The notes: a model not told the origin generated them from the sequence alone. A stretch of DNA of 64,000 nucleotides from Pelagibacterium xiamenense (GCF_021166475.1 NZ_JAJOYS010000001.1:868001-932000), one strand, 5' to 3'; counted from the first letter of the stretch, positions 33,879 through 43,541 are shown. Numbers and translations: made by a program.

Positions 33879-34555
33879 GCCCTGGGCGCCTTGTTCACGA
33901 CGATTTGGTAGCCCATGCCTCGCAGCGTACGGATCTCAGCGCTGGCGCCCGCGAGCTTTTTGCGCAAACGCCCGATATAGAGCTCGATCGCGTTCGGTCC
34001 GGCCTCGTTCTCGAAGCCATAGAGCTGGTCGAGGAGATCGGACTTGGAAAAAACGCGATCCGGCTGGCCGATCAATATCTCCAGAAGTGCGATTTCGCGG
34101 CGGGTGAGTTCGACCGGGCGGCCATCGAGGGTGACAGCGCGCGATCTGGGGTCGAGCACGACATTGCCGGCCGAAAGCGTCGTTGTCGCGCTCCCTTGCC
34201 GACGGCGGAGAAGGGCGCGGGCCCGGGCTTCGAGCTCGCGGAAGTCGAACGGCTTGACCAGATAGTCATCCGCGCCCGTATCGAGCGCGTCGACCCTGTC
34301 GTCCACCAGCGCGCGCGCCGTCAGAACCAGAACAGGGGTCTGCAGACCCTTCGAGCGTATTTCCGCGAGCAGGTCGAAGCCGCTGCCATCCGGCAGGTTG
34401 ATATCGAGAACGATGAGGGCATAGTCCTGAACCGCCAGGGCGTCCGCCGAGCCGGCACGCGTTTTCTGCCAGTCGACGGCATGGCCCAGCCGTGTAAAGG
34501 CGCCGACCACTGCCTCTCCGACGTCCTCGGTGTCCTCCACCACAAGAATACGCAG
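33875..34555 (-). CDS. tctD: TctD-like OmpR family response regulator, probable CTG start
   Basis: A receiver domain (phosphoacceptor Asp in LIVLDINLPDGSGFDLLAEI, Lys in DYLVKPFDFRE) plus a winged-helix OmpR DNA-binding domain (RREIALLEILIGQPDRVFSK, NAIELYIGRLRKKL). The first ATG/GTG-type start, GTG at 34543, would cut off beta strand 1 of the receiver. The frame reads L-R-I-L-V-V-E-D from CTG at 34555, which has GGGAGGA six bases before it, so a CTG start giving 226 residues is preferred. It probably activates the divergent tctCBA operon. Confidence 0.86.
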   Translation of the reverse strand: MRILVVEDTEDVGEAVVGAFTRLGHAVDWQKTRAGSADALAVQDYALIVLDINLPDGSGFDLLAEIRSKGLQTPVLVLTARALVDDRVDALDTGADDYLVKPFDFRELEARARALLRRRQGSATTTLSAGNVVLDPRSRAVTLDGRPVELTRREIALLEILIGQPDRVFSKSDLLDQLYGFENEAGPNAIELYIGRLRKKLAGASAEIRTLRGMGYQIVVNKAPRA

Positions 34556-34833
34556 TGAGTGTCCTCCCTTGACAGGTTGATGACAGCTAGCGGGCTTATT
34601 GTGCTTTCCAGGAGCTTGCCGCGCCGTCTCAATTGTTCACTTTTGCGGGTGAAAGGGCGGCTTGGCAAGAGGGAGAACTGGGAGGAAAGCGCCGGAAACC
34701 GGTGCTTTGCGCCGGCCTGTTTCGCCTGGGCGGAATTGGGCGCCTACGACACGTTTTCTCTCTCTTTTGTGCTCCTCGCCTCGCCCGGACCCGAACGTGG
34801 ACGGGCGCGAATGAACCCTTGAGGAGGAAAACA

Positions 34834-35799
34834 GTGAACTTCATTTCCCGTTTCAAACTCGCCGGTGCCGTGTTCGCCGGAGCCGCGCTTATGGGCGCCC
34901 CGGCGATGGCCATCGACAGCCTGTCGATCATGGCGCCGGCTTCGCCGGGCGGCGGTTGGGACCAGACCGCGCGCACGATTCAGGCGACGCTCCAGAACGA
35001 GGGCCTCGTTTCCAACATTCAGGTCGAGAACGTCGCGGGTGCGGGCGGCACCATCGGATTGCAGCAATTCATCAATCAGTCCGCCGGAGACCCGACCGCG
35101 ACCATCATTGGCGGATACGTAATGGTGGGGGCAGTGATTGCCAACGATTCCCCCGTCGGGCTCGACGACATCACGCCGCTTGCGCGGCTGACGGGCGAAT
35201 ACGAGATCGTCGTCGTCCCCGCCGACAGCCCGATCCAGAACGCCGACGACCTCGCCGAAATGCTGCGCAACGATCCCGGCTCGGTAACCTGGGCCGGCGG
35301 TTCCGCGGGCGGCGTCGACCATATTGCAGCCGGCATGTTCGCCAAGGCAGCCGGCGTCGATCCGGCGCTCATCAACTACATCCCTTATTCGGGCGGTGGT
35401 GAAGCGCTGGCCGCGATCCTTGGCGGCCAGGTGACGGCCGGCGTCTCCGGCTACGGCGAATTCGCGGCTCAGATCGAAGCAGGCGAACTGCGTCCCATCG
35501 GGATCACCGCGCCTGAACGGCAAGAGTATACCGATGCGCCGACCTTCGTCGAACAGGGCTATGAGGTCGATGTCCAGAACTGGCGCATGATCGCCGCGGC
35601 GCCAGATATCACCGATGAGGAAAAGGCCGAACTCGTCGATTTGATCCAGACCATGGCCGGCTCGCAGGCCTGGAATGATGAGCTTCAGACCCGGGGCTGG
35701 GTCAACACCTACATGGACGGCCCTGCGTTCGAGGAATATCTCACCAACGCGATCGCCTCGACGACGGCGATCCTGCAGGAACTGGGTATCTCCGAGTGA
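34834..35799 (+). CDS. tctC: Tripartite tricarboxylate transporter substrate-binding protein
   Basis: A 321-residue periplasmic protein with a GTG start directly after GAGGAGG. The signal peptide is FKLAGAVFAGAALMGAPAMA. The TctC/Bug fold shows IMAPASPGGGWDQTARTIQ and VENVAGAGGTIGLQQF at the N terminus, and GGVDHIAAGMFAKAAGVD and NYIPYSGGGEALAAILGG in the middle. It captures a carboxylate and passes it to TctA/TctB. The upstream frame from 34633 is untranslated leader. TctB follows with a four-base overlap. The substrate cannot be read from sequence. Confidence 0.94.
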   Translation: MNFISRFKLAGAVFAGAALMGAPAMAIDSLSIMAPASPGGGWDQTARTIQATLQNEGLVSNIQVENVAGAGGTIGLQQFINQSAGDPTATIIGGYVMVGAVIANDSPVGLDDITPLARLTGEYEIVVVPADSPIQNADDLAEMLRNDPGSVTWAGGSAGGVDHIAAGMFAKAAGVDPALINYIPYSGGGEALAAILGGQVTAGVSGYGEFAAQIEAGELRPIGITAPERQEYTDAPTFVEQGYEVDVQNWRMIAAAPDITDEEKAELVDLIQTMAGSQAWNDELQTRGWVNTYMDGPAFEEYLTNAIASTTAILQELGISE

Positions 35800-36335
35800 G
35801 CACCGAAACCCCACATGGCGGGGAGGCCGGCGCGAGCCGGTCTCCCTATCCTCACAAGACCGCGCGGGACCTTGGCGGCCTCGCGATCGCGGTCGCGCTG
35901 TTCCTGTTCGCCGCGCTCATTGCCTGGGACGGTGCGACTTACCCGGCCCGGCGCTCCTACGCGCAATTCGGTCCTGAGATCTTTCCGTATCTGGTTGCCG
36001 CAGGATTGGCCATTTTCGGCGTCGCGACAGTACTGATGGCGCTACGCAACAGCTTTCCAGAGCGTGAGCCGATGAACCTCCCGGCAGTCGCCTGGGTGAT
36101 CGGCGCGGTTCTGGCCGAAACCGTCCTGCTTTATGCCGGCGCCGGCTTCATTCTCGCCTCTGGCGCGCTCTTCGGCTTTGCCGCGCGGGGCATGGGGCGC
36201 AAGCCGGTCTGGCTGACGGTGCTCGTGGGGATCGGCGTTTCCGCCGTGCTTTACGTGCTGTTCAAGCACGGGCTGAGCCTGTCGCTGCCCGCCGGTCCGC
36301 TCGAGCGCGTCATAGATGGCGCGATCCGGGGTTAG
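35796..36335 (+). CDS. tctB: Tripartite tricarboxylate transporter small membrane subunit
   Basis: A 179-residue inner-membrane protein, GTG start overlapping tctC by four bases. Four membrane segments are visible (LGGLAIAVALFLFAALIAW, IFPYLVAAGLAIFGVATVLM, VAWVIGAVLAETVLLYAGAG, LTVLVGIGVSAVLYVLF), the usual TctB topology. It ends 12 bases before tctA. Confidence 0.92.
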   Translation: MSTETPHGGEAGASRSPYPHKTARDLGGLAIAVALFLFAALIAWDGATYPARRSYAQFGPEIFPYLVAAGLAIFGVATVLMALRNSFPEREPMNLPAVAWVIGAVLAETVLLYAGAGFILASGALFGFAARGMGRKPVWLTVLVGIGVSAVLYVLFKHGLSLSLPAGPLERVIDGAIRG

Positions 36336-36347
36336 GAGACAAAAGAT

Positions 36348-37877
36348 ATGGATACCTTCGGTCTTTTGCTCGAGGGGCTGCTCGTCGCCGCACAGCCAAT
36401 GAACCTTGCCTTCGCGCTGGTCGGCGTGCTGTTGGGCACCGCGGTCGGCGTCATGCCGGGGATCGGCCCGGCGCTTACCGTGGCACTCCTGCTGCCGATT
36501 TCGCTCTCGTTCGGCGCAACCGGCTCGCTCATCATGTTCGCGGGCATCTACTACGGCGGCATGTATGGCGGGGCGATCTCATCGATATTGCTCAATACGC
36601 CCGGGGAAACCGCATCGATTATGACCGCGGTCGAGGGTAACAAGATGGCCCGCGACGGACGGGGCGGCAAGGCGCTGGGCGCGGCGGCGATCGGCTCGTT
36701 TTTCGGCGGTACGGTGGGAACGCTCGGGCTCGCGCTCGTTTCGCCGTTCATGGTCAAGGTCGCGCTTTCATTTGGCCCGGCGGAGTATTTTGCGCTGATG
36801 GTGCTGTCGTTCGTGACCGTCTCGGCGGCCTTCGGCGGCTCGGTGGCGCGCGGATTGACGGCACTCTTTGTCGGCTTGGCAATCGGCCTCGTCGGCATCG
36901 ACAAGCTCACGGGGCAGGCGCGGCTGTCTTTCGGTATTCCCGAACTGCGAGACAACATTTCGATCGCGATCGTCGCGGTGGGGCTTTTCGCCATCGGCGA
37001 GACGCTGTTCATCGCCTCGCGCAAGATCGGCGGTGACGACAAGGTCGAGGCGATCAAGGGGTCGGTCTGGCTTTCCTGGCTCGACATCCGGCGTATCATC
37101 CCCTCCTACTTCCGGGGCGCGGGACTCGGCTTCATGTTCGGGCCGTTGCCCACCGGCGGTGCGGAAATCCCGACCTTCCTCTCCTATTCCGCCGAGCGCA
37201 AAACCGCTCGCGGCGTCGCAAGAGAGGAGTTCGAATCCGACAAGGGCGCCATCGAAGGCGTTGCCGGTCCGGAGGCCGCGAACAACGCTTCGGCAGCGGG
37301 GACGCTGATCCCGCTTCTGACGCTCGGCCTGCCGACCTCGGCGACCGCGGCCATGATGCTGGCGGGCTTCCAGCAGTACGGGCTCCAGCCCGGCCCGCTG
37401 CTGTTCACCAACGATCCGGGGCTCGTCTGGGGCCTGGTGGCGTCGCTCTTTATCGCCAACCTGATGCTGGTGGTTCTCAACCTGCCCTTTGTCGGGGTCT
37501 GGGTGCGGCTTCTGATGATCCCGCGGCCCTGGCTCTACGCGGGCATCCTGACCTTTGCGACGCTCGGGACCATCGGCGCGCAGGGCTCGGTATTCGCCCT
37601 CGTTTTGCTGCTCGGCTTCGGGCTCCTGGGCTTCGTCATGCGCCGGTTCGGCTATCCGCTGGCACCCGTTCTGGTCGGTGCGATCCTTGGACCGCTGGCC
37701 GAGGAGCAGTTGCGGCGCGGGTTGATGATCAACCGGGGCGATTGGTCGTTCCTGGTCGATTCGCCGATTGCGCTGACGATCTACGCCATCGCCGCAGCCG
37801 CGCTCCTGGGGCCGTCGATCTGGCGTATGCTTGCGAGCGATAAGACCAAGACCGTCTTTGCCATGGACGGCGACTGA
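36348..37877 (+). CDS. tctA: Tripartite tricarboxylate transporter large permease
   Basis: A 509-residue protein with about 12 membrane segments. TctA signatures: [40 protein letters not shown] (duplicated in the second half as [20 protein letters not shown]), and [20 protein letters not shown] lies before the ATG. It is the last gene of the first tct operon and faces the M81 peptidase across a strong hairpin. Confidence 0.95.
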   Translation: MDTFGLLLEGLLVAAQPMNLAFALVGVLLGTAVGVMPGIGPALTVALLLPISLSFGATGSLIMFAGIYYGGMYGGAISSILLNTPGETASIMTAVEGNKMARDGRGGKALGAAAIGSFFGGTVGTLGLALVSPFMVKVALSFGPAEYFALMVLSFVTVSAAFGGSVARGLTALFVGLAIGLVGIDKLTGQARLSFGIPELRDNISIAIVAVGLFAIGETLFIASRKIGGDDKVEAIKGSVWLSWLDIRRIIPSYFRGAGLGFMFGPLPTGGAEIPTFLSYSAERKTARGVAREEFESDKGAIEGVAGPEAANNASAAGTLIPLLTLGLPTSATAAMMLAGFQQYGLQPGPLLFTNDPGLVWGLVASLFIANLMLVVLNLPFVGVWVRLLMIPRPWLYAGILTFATLGTIGAQGSVFALVLLLGFGLLGFVMRRFGYPLAPVLVGAILGPLAEEQLRRGLMINRGDWSFLVDSPIALTIYAIAAAALLGPSIWRMLASDKTKTVFAMDGD

Positions 37878-37907
37878 CCGGGCGATTGCCGATTTGGAAG
37901 ACATACG

Positions 37908-37937
37908 ACCGGCGCGGGCAGCAATGCTCGCGCCGGT
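37908..37937. terminator. Bidirectional terminator-like hairpin
   Basis: A 12-bp stem with one G-T pair (ACCGGCGCGGGC with GCTCGCGCCGGT) and loop AGCAAT lies exactly between convergent tctA and the M81 peptidase gene. Confidence 0.7.
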
Positions 37938-37950
37938 CTCGTCTTACCGG

Positions 37951-39390
37951 TTACCGCGCCTTGCGCGCCGACGCGTAGACCTTCGGCTGCCACAAAAAGT
38001 CCCTGTCGAAGGGAAAGGTCGGGACGGTCTTCTTCTCGCGTGCCAGCCGCTCGACATGCTGATCGACGGCGCCGGGCGAAAGCGCCATCAGCACCGGGTT
38101 GGCGATGGGGGCGAGCTCGGGGGAGAGATAACCCGATTTCACCACCACGATCCGCGCCTCTCGGGGATCGAGCCCCAGGCGTTCGAAGTCCGCGAGGTTG
38201 TGGTAGGGCCGGCGCCGGGCGGAAACGACCGCAAGGATACTTCCGATCCGCAGCACCGCCTCGCGCTCGGCGGGCGTCTCGGTCTGCGCCAGAAAGACCA
38301 CCTCTGCGTCCACTTCAATCGGCGCGCTTGCGGTGGGATCGAGCGATGCGCCGATGCGCGTGTGTACCGCGCTGCCGACACCTGCCGCATAGGCCGCTTC
38401 CGTTGCTGGGCGGTCGGCAATGGCCGCGAGGACAACCCCCTGGGCGTCGGCGGTGATGAGCGCGCCGAGCACATCCGCCCGATCCCCGACACCCCCCGCG
38501 GTGGGGTTGTCGCCCGAATCCGCCAGAATGACCGGCGCGGTTTCCGATGCCATCGCCCAATCGACGCATTCGGTTATCGTGCCGGTTTTGACCGCGAAGG
38601 CGAAATCGTTACGCGCGTTCCAATAGGCGGTGGCGAGCTCGATGGCGGCCGCTTCCATCGCCTCAGGATCGGTGCCGGTGATGACGGAAGCCGCCGTGGC
38701 GCGGGCCTGATCGGCCCAGACATAGCCCACCATCAGAGAGGCATCCCAGATGCCGTCGCGCGCATCGATCTCCGGCAGCGGTGCATAAAGGCTCCTGGCG
38801 GGCTCGTCGGTGGTTGCGGATTTTTCCCCCGGCATCACGACGGGAACCGGACACCAGACTATGTGCGGCATCTCGCCGGTTTCAAGGTGCCGCACCAGCA
38901 TGGTCACCGCGCGCCGCATCGTCTCCTCGACGTCGATATGCGGCGCGGTGCGATAGGTCGAGTACATGTCGAGGTCGTCGATGATCGGCTGGGAGAGATT
39001 GCCGTGGAGGTCGTAGCTCGCGGCGATCGGACAATGCGGGCCGACTGCCGCGCGCGCCGCGGCAATAAAGTCGCCCTCGGCGTCCTCCAGCCCTTCCACC
39101 GACGCCGCGCCGTGAAGCGCAAGATAGAGACCGTCGATCTCCCCATAGGAGGTCAGACGGTCCAGAAACTCGGCCTTGAACGCGTCATAGGTTGCCCGGG
39201 CGATAGGCCCGCCTGGCACCGCGCGGGCGTGGAAGGTGGGCAGGAAGTCCGCATCGTAGTCGCCAAGGAACGCAAAGTATGGGGCTTCAAGGAGGTCGGC
39301 CCCGCGGAGGATGACGAAGTCCTCCGCGGTCGCCAGAACCCGATTGTAGGTGCTCGACTCGGTATGAAAGCCGCCGACTGCGATTCGCAT
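37951..39390 (-). CDS. M81 (MlrC-like) metallopeptidase, copy 1
   Basis: A 479-residue protein of the M81/microcystin LR degradation family: MRIAVGGFHTESSTYNRV at the N terminus, LYLALHGAASVEGLEDAEGD, AASYDLHGNLSQPIIDDLDM (metal-binding Asp/His), and VILADSGDNPTAGGVGD, the conserved DxxDNPxxG block. MlrC is a zinc enzyme that acts on D-amino-acid-containing linear peptides in microcystin degraders; most family members have unknown substrates. It is the last gene of the leftward RidA-RpiR-SDR-GH20 operon, 10 bases after GH20. A second copy is at 44096-45586. Confidence 0.9.
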   Translation of the reverse strand: MRIAVGGFHTESSTYNRVLATAEDFVILRGADLLEAPYFAFLGDYDADFLPTFHARAVPGGPIARATYDAFKAEFLDRLTSYGEIDGLYLALHGAASVEGLEDAEGDFIAAARAAVGPHCPIAASYDLHGNLSQPIIDDLDMYSTYRTAPHIDVEETMRRAVTMLVRHLETGEMPHIVWCPVPVVMPGEKSATTDEPARSLYAPLPEIDARDGIWDASLMVGYVWADQARATAASVITGTDPEAMEAAAIELATAYWNARNDFAFAVKTGTITECVDWAMASETAPVILADSGDNPTAGGVGDRADVLGALITADAQGVVLAAIADRPATEAAYAAGVGSAVHTRIGASLDPTASAPIEVDAEVVFLAQTETPAEREAVLRIGSILAVVSARRRPYHNLADFERLGLDPREARIVVVKSGYLSPELAPIANPVLMALSPGAVDQHVERLAREKKTVPTFPFDRDFLWQPKVYASARKAR

Positions 39391-39400
39391 GGGGCTTTCC

Positions 39401-41320
39401 TCAGAGCAGCGGCATCAGGGGTGCCAGCGCAGCAAAGCGCGGCCACGCCTTGTTGGACGTATGCGTCCATCCAGCCTCGGCGACAGCCGAGAGCCGGGGG
39501 AAGACCAGCCGGTTGAAGAGCCCGTGATTGAAGAGGTTCTCGGTCCAGATACAGGCCTGAACGCCCTTGAGCTTGCCGGCGAGCTCGGCGGGAAATTCGC
39601 CCGCTGCCTCATAGGTGTAGCTGTGCTCGACCGGCACCGTGCCGGCCCAGCTCGCGCCCGGCTCGAGCCAGGCTTCGGCCTGAACCATATCGAGATAGTA
39701 GGCCTGGCCGGGCGTCATCACGACTTCATAGCCCTGCTCGGCGAGCATGACGCCGTTTTCCGGCTTCTGCCAGGCCATCAGCAAGGTGCCCTCGGGATCG
39801 ACGCCGCCGCCGTGAGAGACTTCATCCCAGCCCGACATCTTCTTGCCGCGGGCGGTCAGCATGGTTTTGACCTTCCCGAGCAAATACGCCTGCAAGCCGA
39901 ACGTGCCCTCGAGCCCTTCGCGCGCCATCAAGCCCTTGGCGAGAGGCGAAGCGAGCCACGAGCCGTCGGCCACCTCGTCGCCCCCGATATGGATGTAGTC
40001 GGATGGGAACAGCTCCGCGATTTCGCCCAGAACGGTTTCGAGGAACGTATAGGTGTCCTCGATGGCCGGGTTCAGGGCATTGTTGGGATAACCCTGTACC
40101 GAATGGTAGCTGTCGGGAGCCTCCTGCCCGTCGGCCAGGTCCGGCAGGGCCTTGAGCACGGCCGTGCAGTGACCGGGGATGTCGATTTCCGGGACGATCT
40201 CGATATTGAGCGCTGCCGCATGCGCGATCAGGTCGCGCACCTCGTTCTTGGTATAGTACCCCCCATACGGTTCCGCTGCCGAGCCGAGCTGCGGTACGAG
40301 CGCTTCGGCGTGACCGCGCTTCGCGCCGATGTCCGTGAGCTGCGGATAGGCGTCGATCTCCAGCCGCCAGCCTTCGTCGTCGGACAGGTGCCAATGAAAG
40401 ATGTTGAGCTTGTTCCAGGCGAGGATATCGATGAAGCGGGCGACGTCGGCGATGGGGTAAAAATGCCGGGAGACGTCGAGATGACTGCCGCGCCAGCCAT
40501 AGCGGGGCGCATCCTCGATGGTGCCTGCGGCCGGAAAAGCGAAGCGCGCGGTGTCGGCGCGGGCGCCGTAGATCAATTGCGCCAGCGTGATGAGCGCATA
40601 GCGGCAACCGGCATCGGTGCTGCTGGCAAGTGCGACGCCGTCGGCGCCGAATTCGACGCGATAGCCCTCTTCGGGCAGGCTTTCATCCACTCCGAACGCA
40701 ATCGGCAACCCGCCCTCGACCGGCACCAGCGAAAACGGCGTGGCAAGCTCGGGAAAGAGGCGATCCGAAAGCGCGGCGATGTCGTGGAGAGCAGCGCGCG
40801 CGGCGCGGTTTGTGCCTTCTGCGCAATAGAGCGCCACCGGGGCCGGCCGCGTTTCGGAGATCGTTACGCCGTTGGGCCAGGGCAGCATGAAGAGCGGCTG
40901 ATCGAGCCTGCCTTCGGGCAAACGCGGGGCAGGGGGCGTCGCTTTGGCGCCCCTGAGGACGAGGTCCCCCACCACGACCGGCAGTGTGCTGCCATCGGCC
41001 CGCGCGACATAAGCGCTCTTGGCGCCGTCGGTTATGTGCTTGGCGGGCCGGTTCAGTCCCTCGACCGTGAAGGTCCACGCCTCCCCGTCAGGGATCGCCG
41101 TTCCTGGCGGAGGCGCGTACTCATGGAAGTTGGCGATCACCTGCTTGAGCGTCGCGTTTTCGCAGGTGTGATCCTTCTGCGTGCGCGTGAGGGACGAGTA
41201 GGCGAGGGTGAAGTTCTCGAGCGTGGCGCCGGTAAAATTGGCAAGCGTGAAGGTGAACCTGCCTCCGGGCGTGGCTGCAGGTTCCCATTGGGATTCGAGG
41301 CGCAGGGCGGGGTAGGGCAT
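39401..41320 (-). CDS. GH20 beta-N-acetylhexosaminidase
   Basis: A 639-residue glycosidase when started at 41320 (MPYPALRLESQWEPAATPGG). An N-terminal beta-sandwich domain (CHB_HEX-like, KPITD-type loop) is followed by a TIM barrel with LDVSRHFYPIADVARFIDIL and KLNIFHWHLSDDEGWRLEI. The catalytic Asp-Glu pair is in YIHIGGDEVADGSW, near residue 445. No signal peptide is seen, so it acts in the cytoplasm on imported amino-sugar oligomers or glycoconjugates. The upstream part of the frame to 41407 overlaps the dehydrogenase gene and is rejected. It lies 8 bases after the SDR gene. Confidence 0.93.
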   Translation of the reverse strand: MPYPALRLESQWEPAATPGGRFTFTLANFTGATLENFTLAYSSLTRTQKDHTCENATLKQVIANFHEYAPPPGTAIPDGEAWTFTVEGLNRPAKHITDGAKSAYVARADGSTLPVVVGDLVLRGAKATPPAPRLPEGRLDQPLFMLPWPNGVTISETRPAPVALYCAEGTNRAARAALHDIAALSDRLFPELATPFSLVPVEGGLPIAFGVDESLPEEGYRVEFGADGVALASSTDAGCRYALITLAQLIYGARADTARFAFPAAGTIEDAPRYGWRGSHLDVSRHFYPIADVARFIDILAWNKLNIFHWHLSDDEGWRLEIDAYPQLTDIGAKRGHAEALVPQLGSAAEPYGGYYTKNEVRDLIAHAAALNIEIVPEIDIPGHCTAVLKALPDLADGQEAPDSYHSVQGYPNNALNPAIEDTYTFLETVLGEIAELFPSDYIHIGGDEVADGSWLASPLAKGLMAREGLEGTFGLQAYLLGKVKTMLTARGKKMSGWDEVSHGGGVDPEGTLLMAWQKPENGVMLAEQGYEVVMTPGQAYYLDMVQAEAWLEPGASWAGTVPVEHSYTYEAAGEFPAELAGKLKGVQACIWTENLFNHGLFNRLVFPRLSAVAEAGWTHTSNKAWPRFAALAPLMPLL

Positions 41321-41328
41321 TTGCGTTC

Positions 41329-42105
41329 CTAGAAGTCGGTGGATTGAGCGAAGGTTCTGGCGAGTTCGGCCTGGCCGGCGGAAAGCCCGCAATCGACCGG
41401 CAGGCAAACGCCGGTGATCGCGGCGGCTTCCGGGCCGGCGAGGAAGGTGACGGCATTGGCGATGTCTTCGGGACGGGCGATGCGCTCGAGCGGATACCAG
41501 CGGCGGGCTTCTTCAAAGACGTTCGGATTGGCCTGCGCCCGCTCTTCCCAGGCCTGCGTGCGCACTGTGCCCGGCGCGACGGCGTTGGCGCGGACGCCGA
41601 ATTTGCCATATTCGACCGCGATCATGCGCGTGAAATGGATAAGGCCGGCCTTGGCGGAACTGTAGGCGGGGTGCCCGAACGTGCCGGTTCCGTTGACCGA
41701 TGCGATGTTGACGACGGCGCCCGCATTGGCCTTGAGGTGGTCCGCGGCGGCGTGAAAGCAGTGGAATGCGCCGTTGAGATTGAGCGCGACGTCCTGCGCC
41801 CAGCTCTCGGGCGTCGAGGACTGGAGGCTGACGCCCAGCGAGGCGCCGGCGTTGTTGACCAGAAGATCGATACCGCCATGCCCGGACGCCTCGGCAATCA
41901 TGGCGGCGACGGAGGTTGGGTCCGTCACGTCGCAGGCGATGGCAACGCTGCAACCATCGTGGGAAAGTGCCGCAGCGCTGCGATCCGCCGCATCCTTGTC
42001 CTTGTCCGCAAGAACGACGACGCGGTCCGCGCGCATCAGCTTGCGCGCAATGGCCCGGCCGATATCCCCGCCCGCTCCGGTAACAATGGCAACCGATGCA
42101 CTCAT
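41329..42105 (-). CDS. SDR family NAD(P)-dependent oxidoreductase
   Basis: A 258-residue classical short-chain dehydrogenase. The cofactor loop is VTGAGGDIGRAIARKL, NNAG is present, and the active site is YSSAK with an upstream Ser in NIASVNGTG. Related enzymes oxidise sugars or hydroxy acids. It lies 8 bases upstream of the hexosaminidase, so it probably takes part in the same catabolic route; the exact substrate cannot be named. Confidence 0.9.
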   Translation of the reverse strand: MSASVAIVTGAGGDIGRAIARKLMRADRVVVLADKDKDAADRSAAALSHDGCSVAIACDVTDPTSVAAMIAEASGHGGIDLLVNNAGASLGVSLQSSTPESWAQDVALNLNGAFHCFHAAADHLKANAGAVVNIASVNGTGTFGHPAYSSAKAGLIHFTRMIAVEYGKFGVRANAVAPGTVRTQAWEERAQANPNVFEEARRWYPLERIARPEDIANAVTFLAGPEAAAITGVCLPVDCGLSAGQAELARTFAQSTDF

Positions 42106-42161
42106 GGCGTCTCCGATGTCGTTACGATGGACACGATGAAAAGAACGATGAACGCCCCCGG

Positions 42162-43025
42162 CTAGTCACCCAGAACCTCGCTGTCGTCCTTGTCGCGATA
42201 GGTGACGAGTTGCTGTTTGATCCGCCGCAGCGGTTCGACGGCGGCCTGGTTGCGTTTGACCGCGACGAGGTTGGCCAGGATGTCGACGAGGATCAAAAAC
42301 GCATACCGGCTCGAGGTCGGACGCATGATCCGCACGCCCTCGCGCAGATCGACCGGCAGCACGATATCGGCGGCGGCGGCGACCGGGCTGTCCGGCCGCG
42401 TCAGGGCGATCGCGAGCGCCTTGTATCCGCGCGCGGTTTCGATGGTGCGCACCAGCTCCATGTTGCGGCCCGAGAACGAGGACGCGATGATGACGTCGTC
42501 GGGCTGCATCGCCGCGGCGAGCATGAGTTGCATGGTGTGGTCCGCGCTTGCGGTAACCCTCAGGCCGAGCCGGAACAGGCGGTTCTGAAGTTCGTTCGCC
42601 AGCATCGCGGAATTGCCCCCCGACCCGAAGGCGTAAACCATGCCCGCATTTGCGACCTTTGCCGCGGCTTTCTCGATGAGGTCGACGTCGAGGTTGCCAT
42701 GCACCGAATAGAGCGCCGACTGCGCCTTGGTGACGATGTTCTCGGCGATGTCGCGCGCCGACTGTGCCTCGGTTTCGGGATTGAGGTAGCGCGTGCCGAT
42801 ATAGGCGGTCTGGGCGATGCGGACCTTGAACTCGGAAAAGGACTGGCAGTTCAGCCGCCGGCAGAAGCGCGTCACGGTCGGCGGCGACACTTCGGCCCGC
42901 GCGGCAAGCTCGATGATCGAGGCGTTCATCGCAAAGCTGGTGTCCGACAGCACGATATCGGCAATCCGCTGTTCCGAGCGGCTCAGATTGTCCATTTCGT
43001 CCTGCAATGTGGCCATGATGTCCAT
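42162..43025 (-). CDS. MurR/RpiR family transcriptional regulator
   Basis: A 287-residue protein from the ATG at 43025, chosen for GGGAGGAGCGAC before it. An N-terminal RpiR HTH (MNASIIELAARAEVSPPTVT, RFCRRLNCQSFSEFK) is followed by a SIS sugar-phosphate-binding domain (VYAFGSGGNSAMLANELQNR, ASSFSGRNMELVRTIETA). Such regulators sense phosphosugars and control amino-sugar or sugar catabolism. Similar AT-rich sites at 43469, 43542 and 52224 could be its operators. Confidence 0.91.
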   Translation of the reverse strand: MDIMATLQDEMDNLSRSEQRIADIVLSDTSFAMNASIIELAARAEVSPPTVTRFCRRLNCQSFSEFKVRIAQTAYIGTRYLNPETEAQSARDIAENIVTKAQSALYSVHGNLDVDLIEKAAAKVANAGMVYAFGSGGNSAMLANELQNRLFRLGLRVTASADHTMQLMLAAAMQPDDVIIASSFSGRNMELVRTIETARGYKALAIALTRPDSPVAAAADIVLPVDLREGVRIMRPTSSRYAFLILVDILANLVAVKRNQAAVEPLRRIKQQLVTYRDKDDSEVLGD

Positions 43026-43053
43026 ATGTCGCTCCTCCCGTGGGCCGCTCCGG

Positions 43054-43443
43054 TCAGTCCTTTTCGGACTTATAGGCAACACAGTCGATTTCGACCTTGC
43101 AGTCCACCATCATACGCGATTGCACACAGGCGCGGGCCGGCGGATGTTCGCCGAAATAGCTCTTGTAGACGCCGTTGAACGACCAGAAGTCGCGCGGATC
43201 GTCGAGCCACACGCCAACGCGCACGATGTGCTCGGGCCCGTACCCGGCCTCATCGAGAATCGCCAGGACGTTCCGGATCGTCAGGTGCGTCTGTTCGACG
43301 ATATTACCGTTGATGATCTCGCCGTCCTTCATTGCGACCTGACCGGAAACATAGAGCCAGCCATCCGCTTCGACCGCACGCGCGAAGGGCAGGTTCTGCC
43401 CGCCGGCCCCGCTCTTTTCCGCGCCATACCGCTTAATGGTCAT
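43054..43443 (-). CDS. RidA family protein (reactive imine/enamine deaminase type)
   Basis: A 129-residue protein from the ATG at 43443 (MTIKRYGAEKSGAGGQ). RidA features: LPFARAVEADGWLYVSGQVA, TIRNVLAILDEAGYGPEHIV, and PPARACVQSRMMVDCKVEID, in which the Arg of ARACVQ sits where RidA Arg105 binds the substrate carboxylate. RidA proteins hydrolyse 2-aminoacrylate-type intermediates made by PLP enzymes. This fits the PLP-dependent enzyme gene at 45615 on the other side of the promoter. It is the first gene of the leftward operon. Confidence 0.9.
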   Translation of the reverse strand: MTIKRYGAEKSGAGGQNLPFARAVEADGWLYVSGQVAMKDGEIINGNIVEQTHLTIRNVLAILDEAGYGPEHIVRVGVWLDDPRDFWSFNGVYKSYFGEHPPARACVQSRMMVDCKVEIDCVAYKSEKD

Positions 43444-43468
43444 ATTCGCCCCTTCTACGCGACAATTT

Positions 43469-43483
43469 TGTAAATCATTTTCC
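43469..43483. promoter_or_regulatory. Candidate RpiR operator A, before ridA
   Basis: TGTAAATCATTTTCC, 26 bases upstream of the ridA start. It matches the site before the Gfo/Idh gene at 12 of 15 positions. The inverted TGTAA/TTTC halves are of the kind bound by SIS-domain RpiR regulators. No functional evidence. Confidence 0.4.
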
Positions 43484-43541
43484 TGTTTGGTTGACATCTG
43501 ACCAGATTCAGGGGATTTTCGCTAGGAAAAATCGCAGATCG

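Noticed and set aside
34569-34600. Promoter TTGACA with CTTATT before tctC
   Set aside because: The spacing is about 20 bases, too long for a standard sigma-70 promoter.
34633-34833. 67-codon N-terminal extension of tctC
   Set aside because: The signal peptide begins at GTG 34834, right after a perfect ribosome site.
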